Of a DNA stretch of 52,261 bases, positions 1 through 9,063 are shown piece after piece. Positions within the stretch are counted from its first letter, which is position 1. Each line of letters starts with the position of its first letter. The notes under the pieces were generated by a model that saw nothing but the letters and a program-made list of their open reading frames with translations, had not been told where the DNA came from and did not search any database. Origin of the DNA: CAZPUI01 sp964415525 (GTDB taxonomy: Bacteria; Acidobacteriota; Holophagae; Holophagales; Holophagaceae); NCBI GenBank assembly GCA_964415525.1, contig CAYQAS010000014.1, forward strand, positions 1 through 52,261, read 5' to 3'. The position numbers and the translations under genes were made by a program.

Positions 1-1975
<1,975 letters not shown>

Positions 1976-2103
1976 GAGAGCTTCCAATCACGTCAAACCG
2001 TTGATTGTAGCGGTCTGACGCGCTTCTGCCCAGCGCTGATGCAGTACATGGGCCGGCGCGCGCGCATTCCGATAAGTCCGGCAAGACCTTGCCGGGAGCT
2101 CCG

Positions 2104-2523
2104 ATGTCCAAAGAGCAAACCTTTGCCATCATCAAGCCCAATGCCGTTCAGAACGGACACATCGGGGAGATCCTGACCACGGCGGAGCGAGAGGGCTTCA
2201 CCATCCACGGCCTGCGCATGGCCCGACTGACCAAACCCCTGATCCGGGGTTTTTACCTCGACCATGTCGAGAAGCCCTTCTTTCCCGAACTGGAGGCCTT
2301 CATGCTGGAGGGCCCGGTGGTGCTCCTCGTGCTGGAAGGCGAGGACTGCATCCAGCGCTGGCGAGACCTGATGGGCGTGACGGATCCGCGAGAAGCCAAC
2401 CCCGGCACCCTGCGCCGCAAGTTCGGAAACGACAAGACGCGGAATGCCGTTCACGGATCCGACAGTCCCCAGACCGCCTGGCGTGAAGTTCATTTCTTCT
2501 TCAGCGCGTTTGACCTGGTCTGA
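2104..2523 (+). CDS. ndk: Nucleoside diphosphate kinase
   Basis: Ndk transfers the gamma-phosphate from ATP to NDPs through a phosphohistidine and so balances NTP pools. The 139-residue protein is the usual bacterial size. It starts with MSKEQTFAIIKPNAV and contains the catalytic-histidine block NAVHGSDS with His117. The preceding RKFGND and the Arg/Thr residues around it form the nucleotide site. An in-frame ATG lies five codons upstream at 2089, but GGGAG at 2094-2098 is well spaced for the ATG at 2104, and MSKEQTFAIIKP is the typical family start. It converges with the minus-strand gene downstream, with only two bases between the stop codons. Confidence 0.97.
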   Translation: MSKEQTFAIIKPNAVQNGHIGEILTTAEREGFTIHGLRMARLTKPLIRGFYLDHVEKPFFPELEAFMLEGPVVLLVLEGEDCIQRWRDLMGVTDPREANPGTLRRKFGNDKTRNAVHGSDSPQTAWREVHFFFSAFDLV

Positions 2524-2525
2524 CG

Positions 2526-2999
2526 TCAGGCCTGAATCGCTTGATTGAGAGCTGCCAAGCAGAGCTTTCGCACACCCGGAAGCAGATCCATCGTCTGCAG
2601 CGCCGCTTCGCCCACCCACTGCCCGCCCACGGGCGGCGGCGGCAGTTGTTCATCCGCGGCCTTGCTCCGCAGCAGATGCGTGAGGTAGAGGCGCTGCTGC
2701 CCTTCAAGTCCCTCCAGGCGCAGCAGCCATGGCGTGGGCAGCCGGGAGGTCCGCTCATCGAAGACCACGGGCAGCTTGCTGGCGTCCTGGAAGCGAAACG
2801 GTATGCCGAAGCCCTGGCCGATCTGGCTCTGAAGCAGGGCTGATGGCAGGAAACCCGGGGACCAGGGCACCTGGGGTGGCATGAGCAGTCCGCGGTGCGG
2901 CGCATGCTCACAGGGCACCAGAAGCACCACGGGGGTGCCAGTTCCGTGAACCAGCACCCCCTCGATGAAAGTGGTCATGTGCACTGGCCCATCGGCCAT
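2526..2999 (-). CDS. Hypothetical protein coupled to proS, possibly Nudix-fold
   Basis: This 157-residue protein is read from an ATG at 2997-2999 that overlaps the proS stop codon (TGATG), so it is probably translated by coupling with proS. It is not confidently recognised. The early strand GTPVVLLVPC, a Pro-rich middle and the C-terminal ALQTMDLLPGVRKL resemble the shape of some Nudix-fold proteins, but the catalytic Nudix box (GX5EX7REUXEEXGU) is absent. If it has that fold it is unlikely to be a standard Nudix hydrolase. It has no signal peptide or membrane segment, so it should be cytosolic. An open frame extends upstream inside proS, but that part is a shadow of proS. Confidence 0.6.
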   Translation of the reverse strand: MADGPVHMTTFIEGVLVHGTGTPVVLLVPCEHAPHRGLLMPPQVPWSPGFLPSALLQSQIGQGFGIPFRFQDASKLPVVFDERTSRLPTPWLLRLEGLEGQQRLYLTHLLRSKAADEQLPPPPVGGQWVGEAALQTMDLLPGVRKLCLAALNQAIQA

Positions 3000-4780
3000 C
3001 AACGTCCTCCGGCTTCCACCAGCTCCTGCATCATGCGGTCCCTGGCTTCCATTACAGCGGCAGCCACGGCCTCGGGCTTGAGCTTCTGGACTTCCTTCGT
3101 GCGGCGGTCGCGCAGCTCGACCACGCCGTCCTTGAGGCCCTTGGCGCCCACCACCATGCGCAGCGGGAAGCCGAGGAGGTCGGCATCCTTGAACTTCACG
3201 CCGGGGCTCATGCCCTCGCGGTCGTCCACCAGGACTTCCACACCGGCGGCTTCCAGCTCGCGCTCGAGCTTTTCCGCCACTTCCATGACCTCGGGGTTGG
3301 CCGGATCCAGGGCCAGCAGGTGGACGTGATAGGGCGCCACGGGCCAAGGCCAGATGATGCCGTCGGCGTCGTAGTTCTGCTCAATCACGGAGGCCACCGT
3401 GCGGGTGACACCGATGCCGTAGCAGCCCATGACCATCGGCTGCTCCTTGCCGTTCACGTCGAGGTAGACGCAGTGCATGGCCTTGGAATACTTGGTGCCC
3501 AGCTTGAACACCTGACCCACTTCGATGCCACGGAAGGCCTGGTAGTGGCCCTTCCCGCAGCGAGGGCAGATGTCACCCTCGTTGGCGGTGCGCAGGTCAT
3601 GGAAACCCTTGAAGTTCGTGAGGTCGCGATCGGGCTTGAAACCGAAGTGATGGCCCCCTTCCACGTTCGCACCGCAGGTGAGGTTGAAGGCGCCTTCCAG
3701 GCTGCGATCCGCGTACATCGGCGCCTTGAGACCCACGGGGCCGATGAAGCCGGACTTGCAGCCCGCGAGCCGTTCCGCCTCGTCCAGGGGCACGAGGTCG
3801 AGGGCATCGGCGCCCAGCAGGTTGCGGAACTTCACCAAGTTCGGCTCGTGATCGCTGCGGATGACGAGCCCCACATCAAAGGTCTCCTCGCCCTTGCTGG
3901 CGCGGTAGAGGTAGAACTTCGAGGCGTGATCCAGGGGCAGCCCGTCGTGGTTGGCATCCTTGAACGCCTTGGCCTGCTCCTCCATGTTCACGATGCCCGG
4001 CGTCTGGAAATGGGCGTGCATCAGAGGCTGCACGGCCTCGGAAGCATAGGGATAAGGCAACTGCGGCGCCTCGGTCTTCTCGATGTTGCTGGTGTATTCG
4101 CAGGAGTCGCAGCTGAGGATGGCGTCCTCGCCAGAGCCCGCCAGCACGTGGAACTCGTGGGTGAAGGAGCCGCCGATGGCGCCGGAATCGGCCTCCACGG
4201 GACGGAACTTCACGCCAAGGCGAGCAAAAATGCGCTTGTAGGCGTTGAACATCACCCAATATTCGCGGTCGGCACAGGCGTCATCCGCATGGAAGGAATA
4301 GCCGTCCTTCATGATGAATTCCCGGCCGCGCATGAGGCCGAAGCGGGGGCGGATTTCGTCGCGGAACTTGCCCTGAATCTGGAAGAGATTCACCGGCAGC
4401 GCCTTGTAGGAGTGGATGCGGTCGCGCACGATGGAGGTGATGACCTCCTCGTGCGTGGGGCCGAGGCAGAACTCCGCGTCCTTGCGGTCCTTGAGGCGCA
4501 GCAGCTCCTTGCCGTAGAAATTCCAGCGGCCAGACTCCTGCCAGAGTTCAGCGGGCTGCACCATGGGCATCAGGAGCTCCTGGCAGCCATCGCGTTCGAG
4601 TTCTTCGCGCACGATGCGCTCGAACTTCTTGATGCTGCGGTAGGCCAGCGGAAGGTAGTTATAAACACCGGCGGCGACCTTGGAGATCATGCCGGCGCGC
4701 ATCATCAACTGCTGGCTGACGACATCGGCATCCTTGGGGACTTCACGCAGGGTCTGAATGAGGCAACGAGTCTGTTTCAT
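2999..4780 (-). CDS. proS: Prolyl-tRNA synthetase, bacterial type with editing insertion
   Basis: ProS charges tRNA-Pro with proline. The 593-residue length fits the bacterial ProS with an inserted editing (INS/YbaK-like) domain. The N-terminal class II catalytic core is clear: motif 1 around RAGMISKVAAGVYNYLPLA, motif 2 with FRDEIRPRFGLMRGREFIMKD, and motif 3 with GCYGIGVTRTVASVIEQN. The editing domain sits between, about residues 230-400. The C-terminal anticodon-binding domain starts near VAPYHVHLLALDP and includes DDREGMSPGVKFKDADLLG. The cysteine pairs CDSCEY and CPRCGKGHYQ lie in the insertion region. The ATG at 4778-4780 has AGGA upstream. The gene is followed without a gap by the overlapping small gene. 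Confidence 0.96.
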   Translation of the reverse strand: MKQTRCLIQTLREVPKDADVVSQQLMMRAGMISKVAAGVYNYLPLAYRSIKKFERIVREELERDGCQELLMPMVQPAELWQESGRWNFYGKELLRLKDRKDAEFCLGPTHEEVITSIVRDRIHSYKALPVNLFQIQGKFRDEIRPRFGLMRGREFIMKDGYSFHADDACADREYWVMFNAYKRIFARLGVKFRPVEADSGAIGGSFTHEFHVLAGSGEDAILSCDSCEYTSNIEKTEAPQLPYPYASEAVQPLMHAHFQTPGIVNMEEQAKAFKDANHDGLPLDHASKFYLYRASKGEETFDVGLVIRSDHEPNLVKFRNLLGADALDLVPLDEAERLAGCKSGFIGPVGLKAPMYADRSLEGAFNLTCGANVEGGHHFGFKPDRDLTNFKGFHDLRTANEGDICPRCGKGHYQAFRGIEVGQVFKLGTKYSKAMHCVYLDVNGKEQPMVMGCYGIGVTRTVASVIEQNYDADGIIWPWPVAPYHVHLLALDPANPEVMEVAEKLERELEAAGVEVLVDDREGMSPGVKFKDADLLGFPLRMVVGAKGLKDGVVELRDRRTKEVQKLKPEAVAAAVMEARDRMMQELVEAGGR

Positions 4781-4807
4781 GGGAATTCCTGGAAGTGATC
4801 AAAAGAA

Positions 4808-4925
4808 GATTGAACCACGGAGAACACTGAGCACACGGAGAGGCACTGAGAGAAGAAAACCACCCTGGTGTGCCGTTGTCGCGCTTTCGATGACTCCGTG
4901 TTCCCCGTGAGTTCCGTGGTGAATC
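4808..4925. repeat. Intergenic imperfect inverted repeat of the 'CCACGGAGAACAC' type
   Basis: The 150-bp gap between proS and yqeY holds two arms, 4808-4840 and the reverse complement of 4894-4925. They match at about 25 of 33 positions when one gap is allowed. The repeated core resembles the CCACGGAGAACACGGAG type of dispersed intergenic element seen in many deltaproteobacterial and acidobacterial genomes. Transcribed, it would form a long imperfect hairpin with a loop of about 53 nt. It could be a miniature mobile element or an mRNA stabiliser/terminator. Only one copy is visible here. Confidence 0.55.
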
Positions 4926-4930
4926 GCGAT

Positions 4931-5380
4931 TCAGTTCAACAGCCCCTGCAGGATCTGATTGACGGCCTTGCCGTCGTAGAGCCCGCCGTGGTTGGCCTGG
5001 AGGTATTTCATCACGAGGCCGAGTTCCTTTTTGGTGCTGGCGCCCGTGGCGGCAAGGGCCGTTTTAACGACCGCTTCCAGTTCGGCGCCTTCGAGCATGG
5101 TCGGCAGGTAGGCCTTGAGCATGGCAATTTCCGCCATTTCGACCGCGGCCCGCTCGGGGGAGCCGAACTTCACATACTGCTCGGCACTGTCTTCGCGGCT
5201 CTTCACCAGACGCTTCATCACCGTCAGGGCGTCCGCCTCCGTCAGCACGCCCTGCGGACCGAGGCCCTTGGCCACAGCTTCATTTCGATAGGCGGAAACC
5301 GCACTCCGCAGGACCTGGGTCCGCGGGGCGTCCTTCGCCAGCATGGCGACCTTGAGATCCGCCGTAAGTCTGTCGAGCAT
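4931..5380 (-). CDS. yqeY: YqeY/GatB-tail-like protein
   Basis: This 149-residue protein matches the YqeY family, a helical domain related to the tRNA-binding C-terminal domain of GatB. Typical landmarks are TQVLRSAVSAYRNEAV near residue 22, the helix VMKRLVKSREDSAEQY, EIAMLKAYLPTML, and the C-terminal LGLVMKYLQANHGGLYDGK. The protein is small, cytosolic and without cysteines. The family is thought to act in tRNA-dependent amidation or tRNA binding, but its exact role is unknown. GGGAGG lies seven bases upstream of the ATG at 5380. It sits next to proS on the same strand, which fits a translation-related role. Confidence 0.9.
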   Translation of the reverse strand: MLDRLTADLKVAMLAKDAPRTQVLRSAVSAYRNEAVAKGLGPQGVLTEADALTVMKRLVKSREDSAEQYVKFGSPERAAVEMAEIAMLKAYLPTMLEGAELEAVVKTALAATGASTKKELGLVMKYLQANHGGLYDGKAVNQILQGLLN

Positions 5381-5509
5381 GGATGCCTCCCTGAACCGTA
5401 ACTCCTAATCCTGCCTTTGATGCGAGTACGGGGCAATGTTCAGGTTTCCCCCGTAGAGGCCGATGGGAAAACGATGCCGTTCTTTCCATCTTCTCGGGGT
5501 CAACACACC

Positions 5510-5974
5510 ATGGACGTCGCACTCATCAATCCATTCATCGAATCCACCCTCCGCAGCCTCGAGATGATGGCTGGCATCACTGCGGAAAAGCAGGGGCTGG
5601 AATTGAAGGAAGACCTGATCACCACCTTCGACATCAGCGCCATCATCGGCCTGACGGGTGAGACGACGGGCTCCATCATCATCAGCATGCCGGAGTCCCT
5701 GGCCTGCAAGATCGCCTCGAACATGCTGTTGGAGGAGATCACCACGCTGAACAAGAGCGTGGAGGACGCCATCGGCGAGATCGGGAACATCGTGGTGGGG
5801 GATGCTCGGCGGGCGCTGATTCAGGACGGGTATCAATTAAACATCTCCATCCCGACCGTGGTGGTGGGCTCCGGCCACAAGATCAGTCGTTCTGGAGACG
5901 TTCCCTGCATCGCCATCCCCTTCAGCACTGCGAATGGCGACTTCGAGGTGAACGTCGGACTTCAGGAACATTGA
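5510..5974 (+). CDS. CheX-like chemotaxis phosphatase domain protein
   Basis: The 154-residue protein belongs to the CheC/CheX/FliY family, which dephosphorylates CheY-P. The signature helix is visible as SVEDAIGEIGNIVVGDARRA, with the conserved Glu and Asn, followed by the ISIPTVVVG strand. The N-terminal part MDVALINPFIESTLRSLEMM resembles the dimerising start of CheX. No signal peptide is seen. I chose the ATG at 5510 because homologues start there; in-frame starts at 5417 and 5474 would add residues with no family similarity. No other chemotaxis or flagellar gene is near, so its partner response regulator is unknown. A strong hairpin follows the stop. Confidence 0.88.
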   Translation: MDVALINPFIESTLRSLEMMAGITAEKQGLELKEDLITTFDISAIIGLTGETTGSIIISMPESLACKIASNMLLEEITTLNKSVEDAIGEIGNIVVGDARRALIQDGYQLNISIPTVVVGSGHKISRSGDVPCIAIPFSTANGDFEVNVGLQEH

Positions 5975-5989
5975 TGGGGATCCGGTACA

Positions 5990-6025
5990 AGAAATGAAGG
6001 CGCCCGAAACGGCGCCTTCATTTCT
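5990..6025. terminator. Bidirectional hairpin terminator between cheX-like gene and ferredoxin
   Basis: A perfect 15-bp stem (5990-6004 with 6011-6025) encloses a 6-nt loop. It lies between two convergent genes and carries AT-rich ends (AGAAAT/ATTTCT), so it can serve both directions. Confidence 0.85.
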
Positions 6026-6040
6026 GTGAGTCGAGGACGA

Positions 6041-6292
6041 TCAAGCTTCTTCGTACTGAATCACTTCCACCGGGCAGCCCGCCGCGGCGGCCTTGATGCC
6101 CTCGGCCAAGGAGACACCCAGTTCGATCTTGATGGGGGCATGGCCGCTGTTCGTGTCCTGAGCGCCGTCCTGACGAACCTCGGCGCGGATCTCGCAACTG
6201 TTGTCCGTAACGATGAAGACGTCGGGACACTCCGCGTCACAGGCATTGCACACGATGCAGCCTTCTTCGATCCAGACGCTCTTGATGGCCAT
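6041..6292 (-). CDS. Monocluster ferredoxin-like protein
   Basis: This 83-residue protein has the N-terminal motif CIVCNACDAECPDVF (C12, C15, C18, C22) and a remote C73 in AAGCPVEVI. That layout matches single [4Fe-4S] ferredoxins such as the Thermotoga type, where the first three cysteines and the remote one bind the cluster. Between the two halves is a Asp/Asn-rich stretch (residues about 40-52) that makes the protein longer than the usual 60 residues. It is an electron carrier in the cytosol; its partners are not in the window. AGGAG is upstream of the ATG. It is divergent from thiL, with about 108 bp between the two starts. Confidence 0.9.
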   Translation of the reverse strand: MAIKSVWIEEGCIVCNACDAECPDVFIVTDNSCEIRAEVRQDGAQDTNSGHAPIKIELGVSLAEGIKAAAAGCPVEVIQYEEA

Positions 6293-6400
6293 GGGGGCTC
6301 CTTGAATGAGAGGGGTTCGGGGTTGGGATCAAGCCGGGGATCCGTGCCTTCACTGCGTCTTAGAGGCAGGAAGCCCCCTACCGTGTGACAGACTGAACCC

Positions 6401-7312
6401 ATGTTGAAAGAAGCCGATATCATCGCCCGCATCCGGACCGCCTTCGCGGGCGGAGACACGCTGTCAGACGACTGCGGGGAGATCACGGCACCGCCAACCG
6501 GAGAAAGGCTCCTGGTCACCACGGATCTCATGGAAGACGGCCAGCACTTCCGGCGGGACTGGCATCCGCCGCGGATGCTGGGGCGAAAGTTGCTGATGGT
6601 CAACTTGTCCGACCTCGATGCCAGCGGCGCCCGCCCCGTGGGCTTTACCCTGACGCTGGCCCTCGGCCGAGATCTTGATCCGGAGTGGGTCTGGGCCTTT
6701 CTGGACGGCTTGGCCGAAGCGGCTGCGGAAACCGACGTGCCGGTGATTGGCGGCGACACCGTTGGGCGCGCGTCGGGGCTGGGCCTCGGGCTCACGGCCT
6801 ACGGTCATGCGCGGCGGTGGCTACACCGCCAGGACCTGAGGGTCGGCGACACCCTCTATATCGATCAGCCCGTGGGCGCCAGCCTGCGGGGGCTCCACAA
6901 GCTGATGGACGGCCAGCGCTGGGATTTCGCCCATCCCGATCCGGACCTCCAAGCGCACCTCGATCCTCGCCCGAACCTCGGCCTGGGACTGAAGCTGGCG
7001 GAGATCCCCGAGGTCAGCGCCTGCATCGACCTCTCGGATGGTCTCTCCAAGGATCTCCGCATGCTGGCGGAGGCTTCCGGTCACAGCATCGTGCTCGAAT
7101 CGAACCTGACACGGGAGGAGTTGGCCGGGGGCGAGGACTACGCCCGCTGCTTTGCGGCCTCCCTGCCCCGGGCAGAGCTGGAAGCGCGGCTGGGCTTGTC
7201 CTTGCGTCCCGTGGGTCGAGCGGTGCCACGGGGCGAGGCCCCCGTTCTCGCGTATGATGGAGGCTCCCTGCGCCCCTTGCAGGATTTGAGCTTCGACCAC
7301 TTCGCTTCGTGA
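6401..7312 (+). CDS. thiL: Thiamine-monophosphate kinase
   Basis: ThiL phosphorylates thiamine monophosphate to thiamine diphosphate, the last step of cofactor synthesis. The 303-residue protein has the PurM/ThiL (AIRS) fold: LSDDCGEI near residue 21, LLVTTDLMEDGQHFRRDW, the Mg-binding AVNLSD-type block as LLMVNLSDLDASGARP, VIGGDTVGRASG, and the C-terminal ACIDLSDGLSKDLRMLAEAS and GGEDY. It is slightly shorter than many homologues (320-330). Its stop codon overlaps a possible GTG of the next gene. No TPP riboswitch is recognisable upstream. Confidence 0.95.
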   Translation: MLKEADIIARIRTAFAGGDTLSDDCGEITAPPTGERLLVTTDLMEDGQHFRRDWHPPRMLGRKLLMVNLSDLDASGARPVGFTLTLALGRDLDPEWVWAFLDGLAEAAAETDVPVIGGDTVGRASGLGLGLTAYGHARRWLHRQDLRVGDTLYIDQPVGASLRGLHKLMDGQRWDFAHPDPDLQAHLDPRPNLGLGLKLAEIPEVSACIDLSDGLSKDLRMLAEASGHSIVLESNLTREELAGGEDYARCFAASLPRAELEARLGLSLRPVGRAVPRGEAPVLAYDGGSLRPLQDLSFDHFAS

Positions 7313-7332
7313 GGGGACATCTTCTGGACGCC

Positions 7333-7875
7333 ATGACCCCCGACGCGACAACGACCACGACTGCTCCCGAGGCGCCCAAGGGCCTGTGGGCCAAGGCGAA
7401 GCATCACATCCTGCACCCGGAACTGACGACTTCTCAGGTGGCCTGGAGTTTCGCCATCGGGTTCAGCATGAGCTGGAATCCGCTTCTAGGCACCCACACC
7501 TGGCTCAGTCTGGGCCTCTGCTTCGCCTTCAAGCGGCTGCATCGCCCCCTGATTTTCCTCGCCATGTTCATCAACAACCCCTGGACCATGGTTCCCTACG
7601 CCACCGCCAGTGCCTACTTCGGCAACCTGCTACTGGGGCGCGGTCTGACCTTGAACCTTCAGGGCATTGACTGGAAGAGCATTGGGCTGGCCACGTTCAC
7701 GACCCGGGCCGGGTTTGATGCCGCCTACGGCATGCTCAAGCCGATCCTCGTGCCCTACCTCCTGGGGGGCTTCATCCTGACCGCCTTGGCCGTACCGATC
7801 GGTTACTACTTCATGCGCTGGCTGACCCTCCGCCTGCGCGCCATGCACCTGCCCCACCTCCGCCACCATTCTTGA
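7333..7875 (+). CDS. DUF2062 membrane protein
   Basis: The 180-residue protein carries the DUF2062 domain: SQVAWSFAIGFSMSWNPLLG, then THTWLSLGLCFAFKRLHRP, then FLAMFINNPWTMVPYATAS. Three to four hydrophobic helices and a hydrophobic C-terminal segment (LVPYLLGGFILTALAVPIG) indicate an inner-membrane protein. The molecular role of the family is unknown. A GTG at 7309 overlapping the thiL stop (GTGA) is an alternative start that would add eight residues; I prefer the ATG at 7333 because the family similarity begins after it. It is probably in one transcript with thiL, ybaB and recR. Confidence 0.85.
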   Translation: MTPDATTTTTAPEAPKGLWAKAKHHILHPELTTSQVAWSFAIGFSMSWNPLLGTHTWLSLGLCFAFKRLHRPLIFLAMFINNPWTMVPYATASAYFGNLLLGRGLTLNLQGIDWKSIGLATFTTRAGFDAAYGMLKPILVPYLLGGFILTALAVPIGYYFMRWLTLRLRAMHLPHLRHHS

Positions 7876-7887
7876 CAGGAGTCGACC

Positions 7888-8187
7888 ATGGACATGCGTT
7901 TCCTGATGAAACAGGCCCAGCAGATGCAGCAGAAGCTGCAGGATGCTCAAGCAGCCATCCGCGCCACCGGTACCGCCGGCGGCGAGCTGGTCACCGTCAC
8001 CCTCAACGGCAAGCACCACCTCGTGGACCTCAGCATCAAGAAGGACGCCATCGATCCCGAGGATCCGAGCATGCTCGAGGATCTGCTCAAGGCCGCCTTC
8101 AACGACGCGTCCGCCAAGGCCGACGAGGCCCTTGCCGCCGTCACGAAACAGATGACCGGTGGACTGAACATCCCCGGACTGATGTAG
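7888..8187 (+). CDS. ybaB: YbaB/EbfC nucleoid-associated protein
   Basis: This 99-residue DNA-binding protein has the family layout: an N-terminal amphipathic helix (FLMKQAQQMQQKLQDAQ), the strand GGELVTVTLNGKHHLVDLSI, and a C-terminal helix with AAFNDASAKADEA. EbfC proteins form dimers that bind DNA in a tweezer-like way. AGGAG lies just upstream of the ATG. It is directly followed by recR with a 7-bp gap, the classic ybaB-recR arrangement, which supports both calls. Confidence 0.96.
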   Translation: MDMRFLMKQAQQMQQKLQDAQAAIRATGTAGGELVTVTLNGKHHLVDLSIKKDAIDPEDPSMLEDLLKAAFNDASAKADEALAAVTKQMTGGLNIPGLM

Positions 8188-8194
8188 CTCCCAC

Positions 8195-8791
8195 GTGAAA
8201 CTCCCTGCCTCCCTCGAAGCCGTGGTGGAAGCCCTCCAGAAGCTGCCGGGGGTAGGGTCGAAGTCCGCTCAGCGCATGGCGCTGCACCTGCTCAAGGAAG
8301 GCCCCCAGACCATGAGCCACCTGGGGGATCTGCTTCATGCTGCCGCAACGCGGGTGACCTTCTGTGAGTGCTGTGGCGGCTTCACGGACCGCTCCCGCTG
8401 CGCCATCTGCGAGGATCCCGAACGAGATGCCGGGGTCCTCGTGGTGGTGGCAGAGGCCAGCAACATCCTCAGCTTCGAGCGTGCGGGCCTCTTTACCGGG
8501 CGCTATCACGTCCTGGGTGGGCTCGTCTCTCCCCTGCGCGGCATCGGCCCCGATCAGCTGCGCGTGCGCGAGCTGCTTAAACGACTCGAGGACAATGAGA
8601 TCCGCGAGATCGTCCTCGCCACCAATCCCACGCTGGAAGGCGAAGCCACGGCCACGTGGTTGGCGCGCATCCTCGAACCCGTGGGCCTCAAGATCACCCG
8701 CATCGGCCTCGGCCTGCCCGTGGGCAGCGACCTGGAGTACGCCGATGACCTCACCCTGAGCAGGGCACTCCAGGGGCGGCGCGAAGTCTAG
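8195..8791 (+). CDS. recR: Recombination mediator protein RecR
   Basis: RecR works with RecO/RecF to load RecA at gaps. The 198-residue protein has the N-terminal HhH region LQKLPGVGSKSAQRMALHLL, a zinc finger with CECCGGFTDRSRCAIC (residues about 57-72), and a Toprim domain starting with GVLVVVAEASNILSFERAGLF and containing VLGGLVSPLRGIGPDQL. The C-terminal part ITRIGLGLPVGSDLEYADD is the Walker B-like block of RecR. The start is a GTG at 8195; the usual MKLP..LE beginning fits. It ends the thiL-ybaB-recR run. A weak hairpin at 8795-8813 follows. Confidence 0.96.
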   Translation: MKLPASLEAVVEALQKLPGVGSKSAQRMALHLLKEGPQTMSHLGDLLHAAATRVTFCECCGGFTDRSRCAICEDPERDAGVLVVVAEASNILSFERAGLFTGRYHVLGGLVSPLRGIGPDQLRVRELLKRLEDNEIREIVLATNPTLEGEATATWLARILEPVGLKITRIGLGLPVGSDLEYADDLTLSRALQGRREV

Positions 8792-8794
8792 GAA

Positions 8795-8813
8795 ACCTCG
8801 GACGGCGCGAGGT
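8795..8813 (+). terminator. Weak hairpin after recR; the rest of the 272-bp gap has no clear feature
   Basis: A 6-bp stem (8795-8800 with 8808-8813) lies four bases after the recR stop without a U-run. From 8814 to 9063 I see no gene, repeat or strong promoter; only a Shine-Dalgarno-like AGAAGG at 9054-9059 before the next gene. Confidence 0.4.
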
Positions 8814-9063
8814 CCTGTCACTCATTTGCGCGCCCTCCGATTTTCAGCTTCTGCTGCCCGGCGGCATCACCATCGCGGCCCTTATCCTCGATCTTCCGGC
8901 GGAACCGGCCCGTCGCCGGGGCAGAACGGGGCATGACATCAACCATCGAATCACGGCCACCTCCGTTCCCGGCCCTTTCAGGCTCAGTGTTGGAAACCTC
9001 GCGGTTCGGCAAGCTGGGGCCCTGAGCTCATTCCGCAGTCGTCCCAGGCCGAAAGAAGGCTTG

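Noticed and set aside
3320..4798. 492-codon open frame on the plus strand over proS
   Set aside because: proS on the other strand shows full class II synthetase motifs; this frame is its shadow.
6293..6400. TPP riboswitch before thiL
   Set aside because: The conserved CUGAGA and ACCUGA(U) segments of the TPP aptamer were not found.
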